NCBI GenBank assembly: GCA_963843565.1
Contig: CAWJKY010000003.1
Span: 930,001 to 994,000 of the forward strand
Reading direction: 5' to 3'
Length of the DNA stretch: 64,000 nt
From: DASZQY01 sp963843565
GTDB taxonomy: Bacteria; Pseudomonadota; Alphaproteobacteria; Rhizobiales; Kaistiaceae
In this document: positions 53,566 to 61,796 of the stretch, in pieces
Numbering within the stretch: the stretch's first letter is position 1
Layout: each line of letters begins with the position of its first letter
Notes under the pieces: generated by a model
What the model saw: the letters and a program-made list of their open reading frames with translations, nothing else
Databases searched by the model: none
Told to the model about the DNA's origin: nothing
Translations under genes and position numbers: made by a program

Positions 53566-54312
53566 TCAGGCGTGCATGAGGGGATCGGCAACCTCGTCGG
53601 TTTCCCGACGCGCGACCCACATGGCATCGAAGACGTTGCCCTTCGAATTGCGCAGGAGCCGCCGCATGGCAAGGAAGGCCTCCTCGCCGTTGCGCGCGCA
53701 GATGGCATCGAAGACATCGCGATGCTGAAGCACGGCGTCGCTGGCCATGGCCGTGCGCCAGCCGAGCGTGAAGGTCAGCGACAGGACCGATTCGATCATC
53801 GAGCCGACCGAGCGCAGCATGGGATTGTGCGAGGCTTCGAGGATGGTCATGTGGAAAGCGATATCGGCGCGGATCTGTTCCGGGCTGCCGCGTGGCTGGT
53901 TCTGGATGCCGTCCATGGCGACCGTCAGCGCCTCAAGCTGGGCGGGCGTGGCCCGCTCGGCGGCGCGCATGCTGGCAGCCGGCTCGATGATGTCGCGCAT
54001 CTCGAACAGGGCGTGAATGAACTCCTCGGTCGGATTCTGCTCGATCTGCCAGCGCAGGACCTCCACATCGAGCAGGTTCCAGTCGACCATCGGCCGGACG
54101 CGGGTGCCGATCTTGGGGCGCGAGACGATCAATCCCTTGCCGGAGAGCAGCCGGACCGCCTCACGCACGGCCGTACGCGAAACGCCGAACTCCTCCTGAA
54201 TGCGCACCTCGGTCGGCAGCGTATCGCCTGGCCGGTATTTGCCCGCCACGATCCGCCGACCGATCTCGGCCGCCACCTTGTCGGGCAGGCGCTGGGGCCG
54301 GTTCGCGGTCAT
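53566..54312 (-). CDS. GntR/FadR-family regulator
   Basis: 248 residues. The N-terminal winged helix (about 10-75) has LPTEVRIQEEFGVSRTAVREAVRLLSGKGLI with the core EFGVSRTAVREAVRLL. The C-terminal FCD domain (about 95-230) has FEMRDIIEPAASMRAA and the metal/ligand-binding His residues in ADIAFHMTILEASHNP and LQHRDVFDAI. It starts the leftward operon and is divergent from the dehydratase, so it probably represses both until a pentose acid is present. Confidence 0.9.
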   Translation of the reverse strand: MTANRPQRLPDKVAAEIGRRIVAGKYRPGDTLPTEVRIQEEFGVSRTAVREAVRLLSGKGLIVSRPKIGTRVRPMVDWNLLDVEVLRWQIEQNPTEEFIHALFEMRDIIEPAASMRAAERATPAQLEALTVAMDGIQNQPRGSPEQIRADIAFHMTILEASHNPMLRSVGSMIESVLSLTFTLGWRTAMASDAVLQHRDVFDAICARNGEEAFLAMRRLLRNSKGNVFDAMWVARRETDEVADPLMHA

Positions 54313-54583
54313 GGCCCCGCCGTCGGCCCGGTGCGGCAAAAATCGCCGCCAACTGGTGCCATCAAGATACCTTCCTGCCTACGACACATGATACATCATA
54401 CCATTGGGACCGGAGAATTCCGAAGATAGGATCGGCGCGCGGGTCAATTCGGCGCAGCCAGGTTTCCCCGGACCACGATCTAGGGTGACCGAGCGTAACA
54501 ATCGACACAAATCAAGGGAGGGTGCTAACACCTTCCGCCGAGCCGCCCGCCCGGGGCGGTTCCTACCAAGAAAGACACCTAGC

Positions 54584-56380
54584 ATGGCCAGACTGGACAA
54601 GGCGAAACTTCGCTCGAAAGCTTGGTTCGACAACGCCGACAACCCCGGGATGACGGCGCTCTACCTGGAGCGATACCTGAACTACGGGCTGACCCGCGAG
54701 GAACTCCAGTCGGGCAAACCGATCATCGGGATCGCACAAACCGGGTCCGACCTGTCGCCCTGCAACCGCCACCATCTCGAACTGGCCAAGCGGGTGCGCG
54801 CCGGCATCACCGCCGCCGGGGGCCTGGCGATGGAGTTTCCGGTCCACCCGATCCAGGAAACCGGCAAGCGGCCGACGGCGGCCCTCGACCGCAACCTCGC
54901 CTATCTCGGGCTGGTCGAGGTGCTCTACGGCTACCCGCTCGACGGGGTGGTGCTGACGACGGGCTGCGACAAGACCACGCCGGCCTGCATCATGGCGGCG
55001 GCGACGGTCAACATCCCGGCGATCGTGCTGTCCGGCGGGCCGATGCTGAACGGCTGGTGGAAGGGCGAACGGTCGGGCTCCGGCACGATGGTGTGGCAGG
55101 CGCGCGAGCAGCTCGCCGCCGGCGAGATCGACTACGCGCAGTTCATGGACATGGTCGCCTCGTCGGCGCCGTCGATCGGCCACTGCAACACCATGGGCAC
55201 GGCGACCACGATGAATTCGCTCGCCGAGGCACTCGGCATGAGCCTGCCGGGCTGCGCCGCCATTCCCGCCCCCTACCGCGAGCGCGGGCAGATCGCCTAC
55301 GAGACCGGCGCGCGCATCGTCGAGATGGTGTGGGAAGACCTGAAGCCCTCCGACATCCTGACGCGGGAGGCCTTCGAGAACACCATCGTCGTCAACTCGG
55401 CGATCGGCGGGTCGACCAACGCGCCAATCCACATCAACGCGATCGCCCGCCATATCGGCGTCGATCTGAAGATCGAGGAATGGCAGACGATCGGCCACAA
55501 GGTGCCGCTGCTGACCAACGTGCAGCCGGCGGGCAAGTATCTTGGCGAGGAATTTCACCGCGCCGGCGGCGTGCCGGCGGTGGTCAACGAACTGATGCGT
55601 CACGGGCTCATCCGCGAGAACGCGATGACCGTGAACGGCAAGACGATGGGCGAGAACTGCCGCGGGCGCGAGTCGACCGACCCGGACGTGATCACGCCCT
55701 TCGAGCATCCGCTGGCGGTCGACGCGGGATTCCTGGTGCTGCGGGGCAATCTGTTCGATTCGGCCGTGATGAAGACGAGCGTGATCTCGAAGGAGTTCCG
55801 CGACCGCTACCTGTCCGATCCGAAGTCGCCGAACGCGTTCGAGGGCCGGGCGATCGTTTTCGACGGGCCGGAGGACTACCACCACCGCATCGACGATCCG
55901 GCACTCAACATCGACGAGCACTGCATGCTGTTCATCCGCGGCACGGGGCCGATCGGCTATCCGGGCGCCGCGGAGGTGGTGAACATGCAGCCGCCGGCGG
56001 CGCTTATCAAACGCGGCATCCATGCGCTGCCGTGCATCGGCGACGGCCGCCAGTCGGGCACGTCGGGCTCGCCCTCGATCCTCAACGCTTCTCCGGAAGC
56101 GGCGGCGGGCGGCGGGCTCGCGATCCTCAGGACCGGCGACAAGGTGCGCATCGACCTCGACGCGGGCGAAGCGAACATTTTGATCCCGGAGGCGGAACTG
56201 GCGGCACGGCGCGCCGACCTGCAAGCCCACGGCGGCTATCATGTGCCCAAGAGCCAGACGCCGTGGCAGGAGATCCAGCGCGGCATGGTCGATCAGCTCG
56301 CCCAGGGCATGGTGCTCAAGCCGGCGGTCAAGTATCAGCACGTTGCCGAGGTGATGGGCGTTCCGCGCGACAACCACTGA
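54584..56380 (+). CDS. IlvD/Edd-family pentonate dehydratase, close to D-xylonate dehydratase
   Basis: Removes water from a sugar acid to give a 2-keto-3-deoxy acid. 598 residues. Three cysteines at about 60 (DLSPCNRH), 128 (TTGCDKTTP) and 201 (IGHCNTMGT) match the [2Fe-2S] ligands of the crystallised pentonate dehydratases. The ASSAPSIGHCNTMGTATTMN stretch and GDGRQSGTSGSPSILNASPE are typical. Length and N-terminus (KAWFDNADNPGMTALYLER) resemble Caulobacter XylD more than the ED dehydratase. L-arabinonate is an alternative substrate. Divergent from the GntR regulator. Confidence 0.9.
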   Translation: MARLDKAKLRSKAWFDNADNPGMTALYLERYLNYGLTREELQSGKPIIGIAQTGSDLSPCNRHHLELAKRVRAGITAAGGLAMEFPVHPIQETGKRPTAALDRNLAYLGLVEVLYGYPLDGVVLTTGCDKTTPACIMAAATVNIPAIVLSGGPMLNGWWKGERSGSGTMVWQAREQLAAGEIDYAQFMDMVASSAPSIGHCNTMGTATTMNSLAEALGMSLPGCAAIPAPYRERGQIAYETGARIVEMVWEDLKPSDILTREAFENTIVVNSAIGGSTNAPIHINAIARHIGVDLKIEEWQTIGHKVPLLTNVQPAGKYLGEEFHRAGGVPAVVNELMRHGLIRENAMTVNGKTMGENCRGRESTDPDVITPFEHPLAVDAGFLVLRGNLFDSAVMKTSVISKEFRDRYLSDPKSPNAFEGRAIVFDGPEDYHHRIDDPALNIDEHCMLFIRGTGPIGYPGAAEVVNMQPPAALIKRGIHALPCIGDGRQSGTSGSPSILNASPEAAAGGGLAILRTGDKVRIDLDAGEANILIPEAELAARRADLQAHGGYHVPKSQTPWQEIQRGMVDQLAQGMVLKPAVKYQHVAEVMGVPRDNH

Positions 56381-56387
56381 GACGCCG

Positions 56388-56585
56388 ATGGCGATCAACG
56401 CGGCCTGGCACAAGGCCCACCCGATGCCGGCGAAGGCGACGCTCGATCAGCGCATCGCCTGGCACCTGGCCCACATCAAGGCGTGCGGCTGCCGCACGAT
56501 CACCGGGAAGCTGCGCGACCAGATGATAGAGCGCGGCATCGACGTGGACGCCCTGAACGAGGCGCGGCCGCAGGCCGGCCACTGA
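56388..56585 (+). CDS. Conserved hypothetical 65-residue protein
   Basis: Begins MAINAAWHKAHPMP and continues with the conserved TLDQRIAWHLAHIKACGCR, typical of a small protein widespread in rhizobia. It contains two Cys (ACGC) and several His, so metal binding is possible. It starts seven bases after the dehydratase stop and would be co-transcribed with it. No function assigned. Confidence 0.75.
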   Translation: MAINAAWHKAHPMPAKATLDQRIAWHLAHIKACGCRTITGKLRDQMIERGIDVDALNEARPQAGH

Positions 56586-56747
56586 GGCCCGGCACCGCGT
56601 TCCACGCTCGCCCGGCCGATTGTCGCATGGACAGGCGCGGGGCAGCCTGTCAGGTACCTCGCGAAGCGGGCTGTCGGGGCGAACGACAACAAGCGAAGGG
56701 CGGCGATCCTCCTGCGCGTTCGATTGCGCGGATCGCCGAACCGCCAG

Positions 56748-57848
56748 ATGGCATTTCCCCGGCGCCCGGTCGGCACCGCGCCTGCCCTCATTGCCACCAC
56801 GTTGTTCCTCGCAGGCGCGCCGGCGTTCGCCGACGCGGGCGCCAGCGACGACTGGAACCGGTGGACGCTCACCCCCGACCTCCTGATCCCGACCGCGCTG
56901 GTCGCGGCGATCTACGTCGCCGGCATGGTGCGCCGGCACGCCGCAACCGACGCCGGGCGCGCCTGGCGCCACGTGGCGTTCCTGTCGGGCCTGGCGGCCG
57001 TGTTCCTGTCGCTCGCCTCGCCCATCGACGGGCTCTCCGATCATCTGTTCTGGATGCACCAGATCCAGCACATGCTGCTGCGCATCATCGGGCCGATGCT
57101 GGTGATGCTGGCGGCGCCGCAGGCGACGCTGATCGCCGGGCTGCCGGCGACCGCGCGCCGGGGGATGCTCCCGCCGATCGTCACCAACGGAGCAATCCGC
57201 GGCCTGTTCGCGATCCTGACCGATCCGGTCGTGGTGACGGTGCTGTTCATCGCCGCGCTGTTCGTGTGGCAGGTCCCGCCCTTCCACAACGCCGCGATCC
57301 TCAACGAAGGCATCCACTACGCGATGCACGTGACCATGCTGGTCGCCGGATTGTTCTTCTGGTGGCGCGTGTTCGATCCGCGACCCGACCCCGCGGGCCT
57401 CACCTACGGCAAGCGGCTGATGATGCTGTGGGTGGTGACGCTGTCGAACATCGGGCTGGGCGCTTACACGACGCTGAAGAGCGCCCTGCTCTACCCGGCC
57501 TACGACGTCGACGGGCGCCTGTTCGGCATCGCGCCGCTGACCGACGAGCGGATCGGCGGATTCATCATCTGGGTGCCGTCGAGCATGATGTGCCTGCTCG
57601 CCATCCTGGTGGTGATCCACCGCTGGGGCCGCACCGAGGCGAAGCAGGCGGCGGACGCCCACCGGCGCGCGCTGGCGCCGACCACCGGCGCCGAACTCGC
57701 CGCCGGCGCGCGCTCGAAGAACCAGGCGCTGGCCGTCGGCATCAGTGCGTTCGTGCTGTCGATGTTCGTGGCGGCGATCGCCGTGGCGGTCCTCGCCCAC
57801 CTCAACGACACGGCGTCGAGCGGTCTGCTGGCGCACGCCGTGCCGTAG
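56748..57848 (+). CDS. CtaG (Caa3)-family cytochrome c oxidase assembly membrane protein
   Basis: 366 residues. A signal-like N-terminal segment (about 12-30, cleavage near AFA-DAG) is followed by about seven membrane helices. The Caa3_CtaG features are present: the His-containing loops DHLFWMHQIQHMLL and LNEGIHYAMHVTMLVAG, with FFWWRVFDPRPDP between helices. In Bacillus-type systems CtaG supports copper insertion into the caa3 oxidase; here that is inferred only from the family. No oxidase genes are nearby. An ATG eight codons upstream (56724) is an alternative start. Confidence 0.83.
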   Translation: MAFPRRPVGTAPALIATTLFLAGAPAFADAGASDDWNRWTLTPDLLIPTALVAAIYVAGMVRRHAATDAGRAWRHVAFLSGLAAVFLSLASPIDGLSDHLFWMHQIQHMLLRIIGPMLVMLAAPQATLIAGLPATARRGMLPPIVTNGAIRGLFAILTDPVVVTVLFIAALFVWQVPPFHNAAILNEGIHYAMHVTMLVAGLFFWWRVFDPRPDPAGLTYGKRLMMLWVVTLSNIGLGAYTTLKSALLYPAYDVDGRLFGIAPLTDERIGGFIIWVPSSMMCLLAILVVIHRWGRTEAKQAADAHRRALAPTTGAELAAGARSKNQALAVGISAFVLSMFVAAIAVAVLAHLNDTASSGLLAHAVP

Positions 57849-57870
57849 GCCGCCGGAGCGGCCGGCGAAC

Positions 57871-58137
57871 TCAGTGGGTAGTGAGCCACTCGCGCGCGGC
57901 ACGCTGGGCTTCGGCGACCTCTTCCGGGGTCATCTCGAGCGCCAGCTCCTGACGATAGAGCGCCGCCTCGGCGTTGCCCCTCGCCGCGGCGAGGTTGAAC
58001 CACTTGTGGGCCGCGATCCGATCGGCGACGACTTCGCTGCCGGTCGAGTAGATCAAGCCGAGATCGAAGAGATCCTCGATGTTCGGCCGCGCCTCGGCCA
58101 TCGATGCGATCGCCGCGCCACCTTCAAAACGTGCCAT
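57871..58137 (-). CDS. Small SEL1-repeat-like protein
   Basis: 88 residues. The core DLGLIYSTGSEVVADRIAAHKWFNLAAARGNAEAAL (partly cited: VADRIAAHKWFNLAAARGN) is a single SEL1/TPR-like helical pair, and the rest is a charged helix. Such proteins mediate protein-protein contacts. The start at 58137 (MARFEGG) is taken; an upstream alternative adds MDRGRGKV. Convergent with the CtaG gene. Confidence 0.8.
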   Translation of the reverse strand: MARFEGGAAIASMAEARPNIEDLFDLGLIYSTGSEVVADRIAAHKWFNLAAARGNAEAALYRQELALEMTPEEVAEAQRAAREWLTTH

Positions 58138-58493
58138 GACTTTTCCCCGTCCTCTATCCAATCCCGGGCCCGGTGGACATTTGCCCCGCCACCTGTTGCC
58201 CTCGCGATGGGGAGAAGTCTGGCGGCCGGGCTTGAAAGCGCGGTTAAGGGCCGCGGCTAATTTTCGACAAACGCGGCGGTCATGACTTGTTCAGACCTTG
58301 GGGTGGAAGCGAGCGATTCCGCGGGGTTGGCGGCAAGGTGCGACCGCGGCGATTCACTTCGCGTTCACGTCCGGGCAAGCGGACGCTAACCACGCCGGGC
58401 GAACGACCGGTTGCTGGCGCGGCCGCAACGGTTGGAGGATAATCGGCAAGCGGCGCGGAAACGGGACCGCTTCTCACAAAGGGCGACAAAACC
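58138..58493. other. Intergenic region without recognised genes
   Basis: About 355 bases between the divergent SEL1-like gene and the lipoprotein gene. It should contain both promoters. I see no repeat, hairpin or coding frame that I can defend. Confidence 0.5.
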
Positions 58494-58991
58494 ATGAAGC
58501 CGATCCGCTTCTTTCTTGCCGCGCTGGCTCTCATCGGGCTGGCGGGCTGCTTCACCAGCGACAAGCCACTGGTCACCGACGAGACGTCGGCGACGCCGTA
58601 CAAGAAGATCACGTTCTACAACGAGGAAGACAAACCGCTCGTCTATGTGCTGGACGGCAAGCGCTACAAGGCGACCGGCGAAGACGGCCAGGCGACGTAC
58701 CTGAACCTCAAGGCGGTCGATGCAGACACCTTTGTCGCGCAGCTCACCAACGACGAGACCGACACCACCGACCCGCACATCCTCTATGGCTTCATGCAGA
58801 TCGACGCGGCCGCCAACCAGGCGCGGCTATGGAAGATGATCGGCACCAAGGACGACGTGCGGCCTGGCCTGCGCGCCTGCAACGACGTCATCTGCATCGA
58901 CGACCTCGACGCCTACATCGCCTATGCCAAGGCAAGCATGGCGGCCGGCGACACGCCGGATTCGGAGATGAAGGTCGATCTGGAGAAGTGA
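58494..58991 (+). CDS. Lipoprotein of unknown function
   Basis: 165 residues. The N-terminus is a lipoprotein signal with lipobox LAGC (Cys19), so the mature protein is lipid-anchored. The mature part is acidic (Asp/Thr-rich) and has a pair of Cys (RACNDVICIDDL) that may form a disulfide. No domain recognised. It stands alone, convergent with the following leftward gene. Confidence 0.78.
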   Translation: MKPIRFFLAALALIGLAGCFTSDKPLVTDETSATPYKKITFYNEEDKPLVYVLDGKRYKATGEDGQATYLNLKAVDADTFVAQLTNDETDTTDPHILYGFMQIDAAANQARLWKMIGTKDDVRPGLRACNDVICIDDLDAYIAYAKASMAAGDTPDSEMKVDLEK

Positions 58992-59033
58992 GGCGCGGCG
59001 CCAGCGCGGAGTGCTGATCCGAGGGTGCGGCGC

Positions 59034-60284
59034 CTATTGCGCCGCGCCGTCCTGCGGAATGAGCGTCGTGCCCTCGATGCGCCATCCGTTGAGCGACAAC
59101 CATGCCATCACCGTCGCGTCGGAGGTCGCCCACTGGAGCAGCAGTGGATCGGTAATCGCGACGGTGAGATCGGCCGTGATCAGATCGCGCACGGCGCGAT
59201 CCGCCACGGTGTTGCTGGCGAAATTCTCGTCGATCTCGATGCGCGAGCAGGCGCGGTTGAACTCGTACTTGAGATAGACCAGCCGTTCCTTCGCCGCGTA
59301 GGTGTCGCGGAGCGTTATCGCAAGCGTCAGATTGTCCACGGCCTTCTGATACTCGTGCTTACTGCTGTCCTTCTGCGTGTAGGCGAGTTGCGCGTAGTTG
59401 CGGTGGTAACGCCCATCGCCGCCCATCTCTTCCTTGTCCACGGCAATCAGCGCCTCGAAGATCGGGATGACGCGGGTCATCGTCTCCAGGTCTCCTGACG
59501 AGCGCATGTTCTGGCGGAATTCGCGCGCCCGGTAGAACACCACCGTGCGCACGTCGCGCGAGGCACCGGCGAGCGCCTTCTTGAAGGTGTCCACGTCGGG
59601 CACCGGATCCGTCGTCTGGATGGCGGTGTACAGAAGATCGAGGAGGCCCGCCTCAACGCTGTCGCGCTTCAGCCGCTGGCGCAGGCCCAGCAGAAGACGG
59701 TCCGAGTCGCCGATCGCCAGTTGCAGCTCAAGCCGCGTCCACAAGAAGCCAAACAGGACGCCGATGAAGAAGAACAGGACGAGCAGCGCCTCGCTGAAAA
59801 CTCCGATCCCGTTCACGCTGCTGAAGGCCGTCTGCACCAGGGTGCCGAGTTTGGTGAGGAAATCGCCAATCGTGCGCAGTTCGACCAGCGAGACGCCGAC
59901 GATGATCTTGGTCAGCCAATCCGAAATATCCTCGAGATTGGTGTTGACGCGGTGGTCCGGGTCGAGCGCGGCGGGCGTAGCGACCGCAGGCAGCGGCGCA
60001 CCAGCGGGGGCCGCCGCGGCCGCCGGGTCAACCACCCTCGCCCCGGAACCCGCCCGCGGGATGCCGAACAGGAAGCCGAGGAAGAGGCCGAGAACCAGCG
60101 CCGCGAGCGCGAGGGCCAGGCAAACCCCCAGAACAATCAGCACGTTGCCGCCGGCGAAAACGGCAAAGAAGACGATCGCCAGAAGCCCCGCGACGGCGAT
60201 GTAAATCCCGATGTACAGGTTGCTGCGCGGCTGGGTGAGGGCCGGCCCAGCCGAAGGCACAGCAACGGTCGGCGACTTTGCCAT
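59034..60284 (-). CDS. Orphan membrane protein with helical cytosolic domain
   Basis: 416 residues. Two adjacent hydrophobic helices (about 22-44 and 46-75), an Ala/Pro-rich linker and a conserved-looking segment ISDWLTKIIVGVSLVELRTI precede a third helix (about 155-178, LLVLFFFIGVLFGFLWTRL) and a soluble tail of about 240 residues. The tail has TPR-like helical content and the ending PLLLQWATSDATVMAWLSLNG. A similar DWLTK-containing membrane module occurs in some predicted conflict-system proteins, as I recall, but no effector domain is visible here. The start at 60284 (MAKSPTV) is preferred. Confidence 0.6.
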   Translation of the reverse strand: MAKSPTVAVPSAGPALTQPRSNLYIGIYIAVAGLLAIVFFAVFAGGNVLIVLGVCLALALAALVLGLFLGFLFGIPRAGSGARVVDPAAAAAPAGAPLPAVATPAALDPDHRVNTNLEDISDWLTKIIVGVSLVELRTIGDFLTKLGTLVQTAFSSVNGIGVFSEALLVLFFFIGVLFGFLWTRLELQLAIGDSDRLLLGLRQRLKRDSVEAGLLDLLYTAIQTTDPVPDVDTFKKALAGASRDVRTVVFYRAREFRQNMRSSGDLETMTRVIPIFEALIAVDKEEMGGDGRYHRNYAQLAYTQKDSSKHEYQKAVDNLTLAITLRDTYAAKERLVYLKYEFNRACSRIEIDENFASNTVADRAVRDLITADLTVAITDPLLLQWATSDATVMAWLSLNGWRIEGTTLIPQDGAAQ

Positions 60285-60389
60285 TGGAACACACGCCAAC
60301 ATCGCAGCGATACAAACGCTGCCGGTACGCCAACGATACCATCAGAAGTTGCGTGCGCCAAGTCGCTCGCGCGGGCGTTAGCGGCCCTC

Positions 60390-61628
60390 TCAGGCCGCCG
60401 ACGCAGGAATCGCCCTGGGCGCTTCCTTCGCGAACGGCCGGAAGGTCAGCGCGATGACAAACGCGCCAAGGCCCATGCCGAAGCAGGTGAGATAGAGCGG
60501 GCCGTAGCTGCCGGTCGTGTCGAAGAGCCAACCGCCGAGCAGAGGGCCGGTCGCCATGCCGAGGCTGCCGGCAAGCGACATCGCACCGATGACGGTGCCC
60601 ATCATGCGCAGCGGGAAGTTCTCGCGCGCCAGCACCGCGTAAAGCGGCATGACGCCGGCGTAGATGAAGCCGAACAGCGCCGCGGCGGCATAGAACGTCG
60701 CGAACGTGCTGGCGAAGAAATAGCCAAGCGCGCCGAACGCCTGGATCAGCAGGCCCCAGGCGAGGACATTCTTGGCGCCAAGACGATCTCCCAGGATGCC
60801 GAACACGAGCCGGCCGCCCATGCCGGCGATCCCCTCGACGCTGTAGATCGTGGCTGCCGCGACGGGGGCAATGCCGCAGGTGATGGCATAGCTCACCGTG
60901 TGGAAGATCGGGCCGGAGTGGGTGGCGCAGCAGAAGAAGTTGGTGAGCGCCAGGATCAGGAAGGGTGGCGACAGCAGCGCGTCACGCACGCTGATCCCGC
61001 TGCGGTCCGGATCGTCGTCGAGGACGGCGGTGGCCGTGGCTGCCGGCATCGGGCGCGCCAGCGCCGGGGGTCGGCGGAGGAGGAACGTGACAGGAATCAG
61101 GATCAGCGCCGCGATCAGGGCGAGGATCTGCATGGAGACGCGCCAATCGTTGTTGGCAACCAGCCAGGCGGTGAGCGGCGTCATGGTCAGCGGGGCGATG
61201 CCAATGCCGACCGAGACGAGGGAAACGGCGAGGCTGCGCTGGGTCTCGAACCAGCCGGTGACCGCCGCCATGAGCGGCGCGAAGAAGGCCGCGACGGCGA
61301 CGCCAGCCATGAGGCCGAAGAGGAGCTGGAATTCGATCAACGAGGTCGCGCGGCTGGCGAAGAACAGGCACGCCACCAGCAGGACCGACCCGATCAGCAC
61401 GACAGCGCGCGGCCCGATCCGGTCGGCGAGCGACCCCCAGGCGAGGCCCGCGAACGCCATGGCGAGAAAGCTGATCGTCATGGCGCCGGAAATGCCGGTG
61501 CGCGACCACCCCGTTTCCTCGGTCATCGGGACCAGGAAGATCGGCAGGGAGAACAGGCACCCCATGGCGACGCAGCCGAGGACGCCGCCTGCGGCTACGA
61601 TGACCCAGCGATAATTCGAGCCAGACAT
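60390..61628 (-). CDS. MFS transporter (oxalate/formate or monocarboxylate-like)
   Basis: 412 residues with about 12 membrane segments. The N-terminal half shows SLADRIGPRAVVLIGS (motif A-like) and the GVLGCVAMGCLFSLPIFL first helix. The second half has GRLVFGILGDRLGAKN. The group of permeases with a long helix 1 and EETGWSR loop often moves carboxylates; that is inference. It is upstream of the orphan membrane protein but separated by 105 bases, so not clearly an operon. Confidence 0.85.
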   Translation of the reverse strand: MSGSNYRWVIVAAGGVLGCVAMGCLFSLPIFLVPMTEETGWSRTGISGAMTISFLAMAFAGLAWGSLADRIGPRAVVLIGSVLLVACLFFASRATSLIEFQLLFGLMAGVAVAAFFAPLMAAVTGWFETQRSLAVSLVSVGIGIAPLTMTPLTAWLVANNDWRVSMQILALIAALILIPVTFLLRRPPALARPMPAATATAVLDDDPDRSGISVRDALLSPPFLILALTNFFCCATHSGPIFHTVSYAITCGIAPVAAATIYSVEGIAGMGGRLVFGILGDRLGAKNVLAWGLLIQAFGALGYFFASTFATFYAAAALFGFIYAGVMPLYAVLARENFPLRMMGTVIGAMSLAGSLGMATGPLLGGWLFDTTGSYGPLYLTCFGMGLGAFVIALTFRPFAKEAPRAIPASAA

Positions 61629-61796
61629 GTCGGAAAAGACCCCTCGCGAGGCCGCGGCACGGCACGCACGCCGCCCGCGGTCAGGTTGATGTCACGTCAT
61701 CTCGACGTTCGGGGGAGCCGTTTTTCGACATGACGGACGGGTTTTCGGCGAGAAAATTTGCAGCCCGGCCCGGAAAACCGCGGGAATCCGCGAAAG

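Noticed and set aside
61680..61720. Near-palindrome around GATGTCACGTCATC upstream of the second MFS gene
   Set aside because: The inner bases do not pair and it is short; no better than chance in this sequence.
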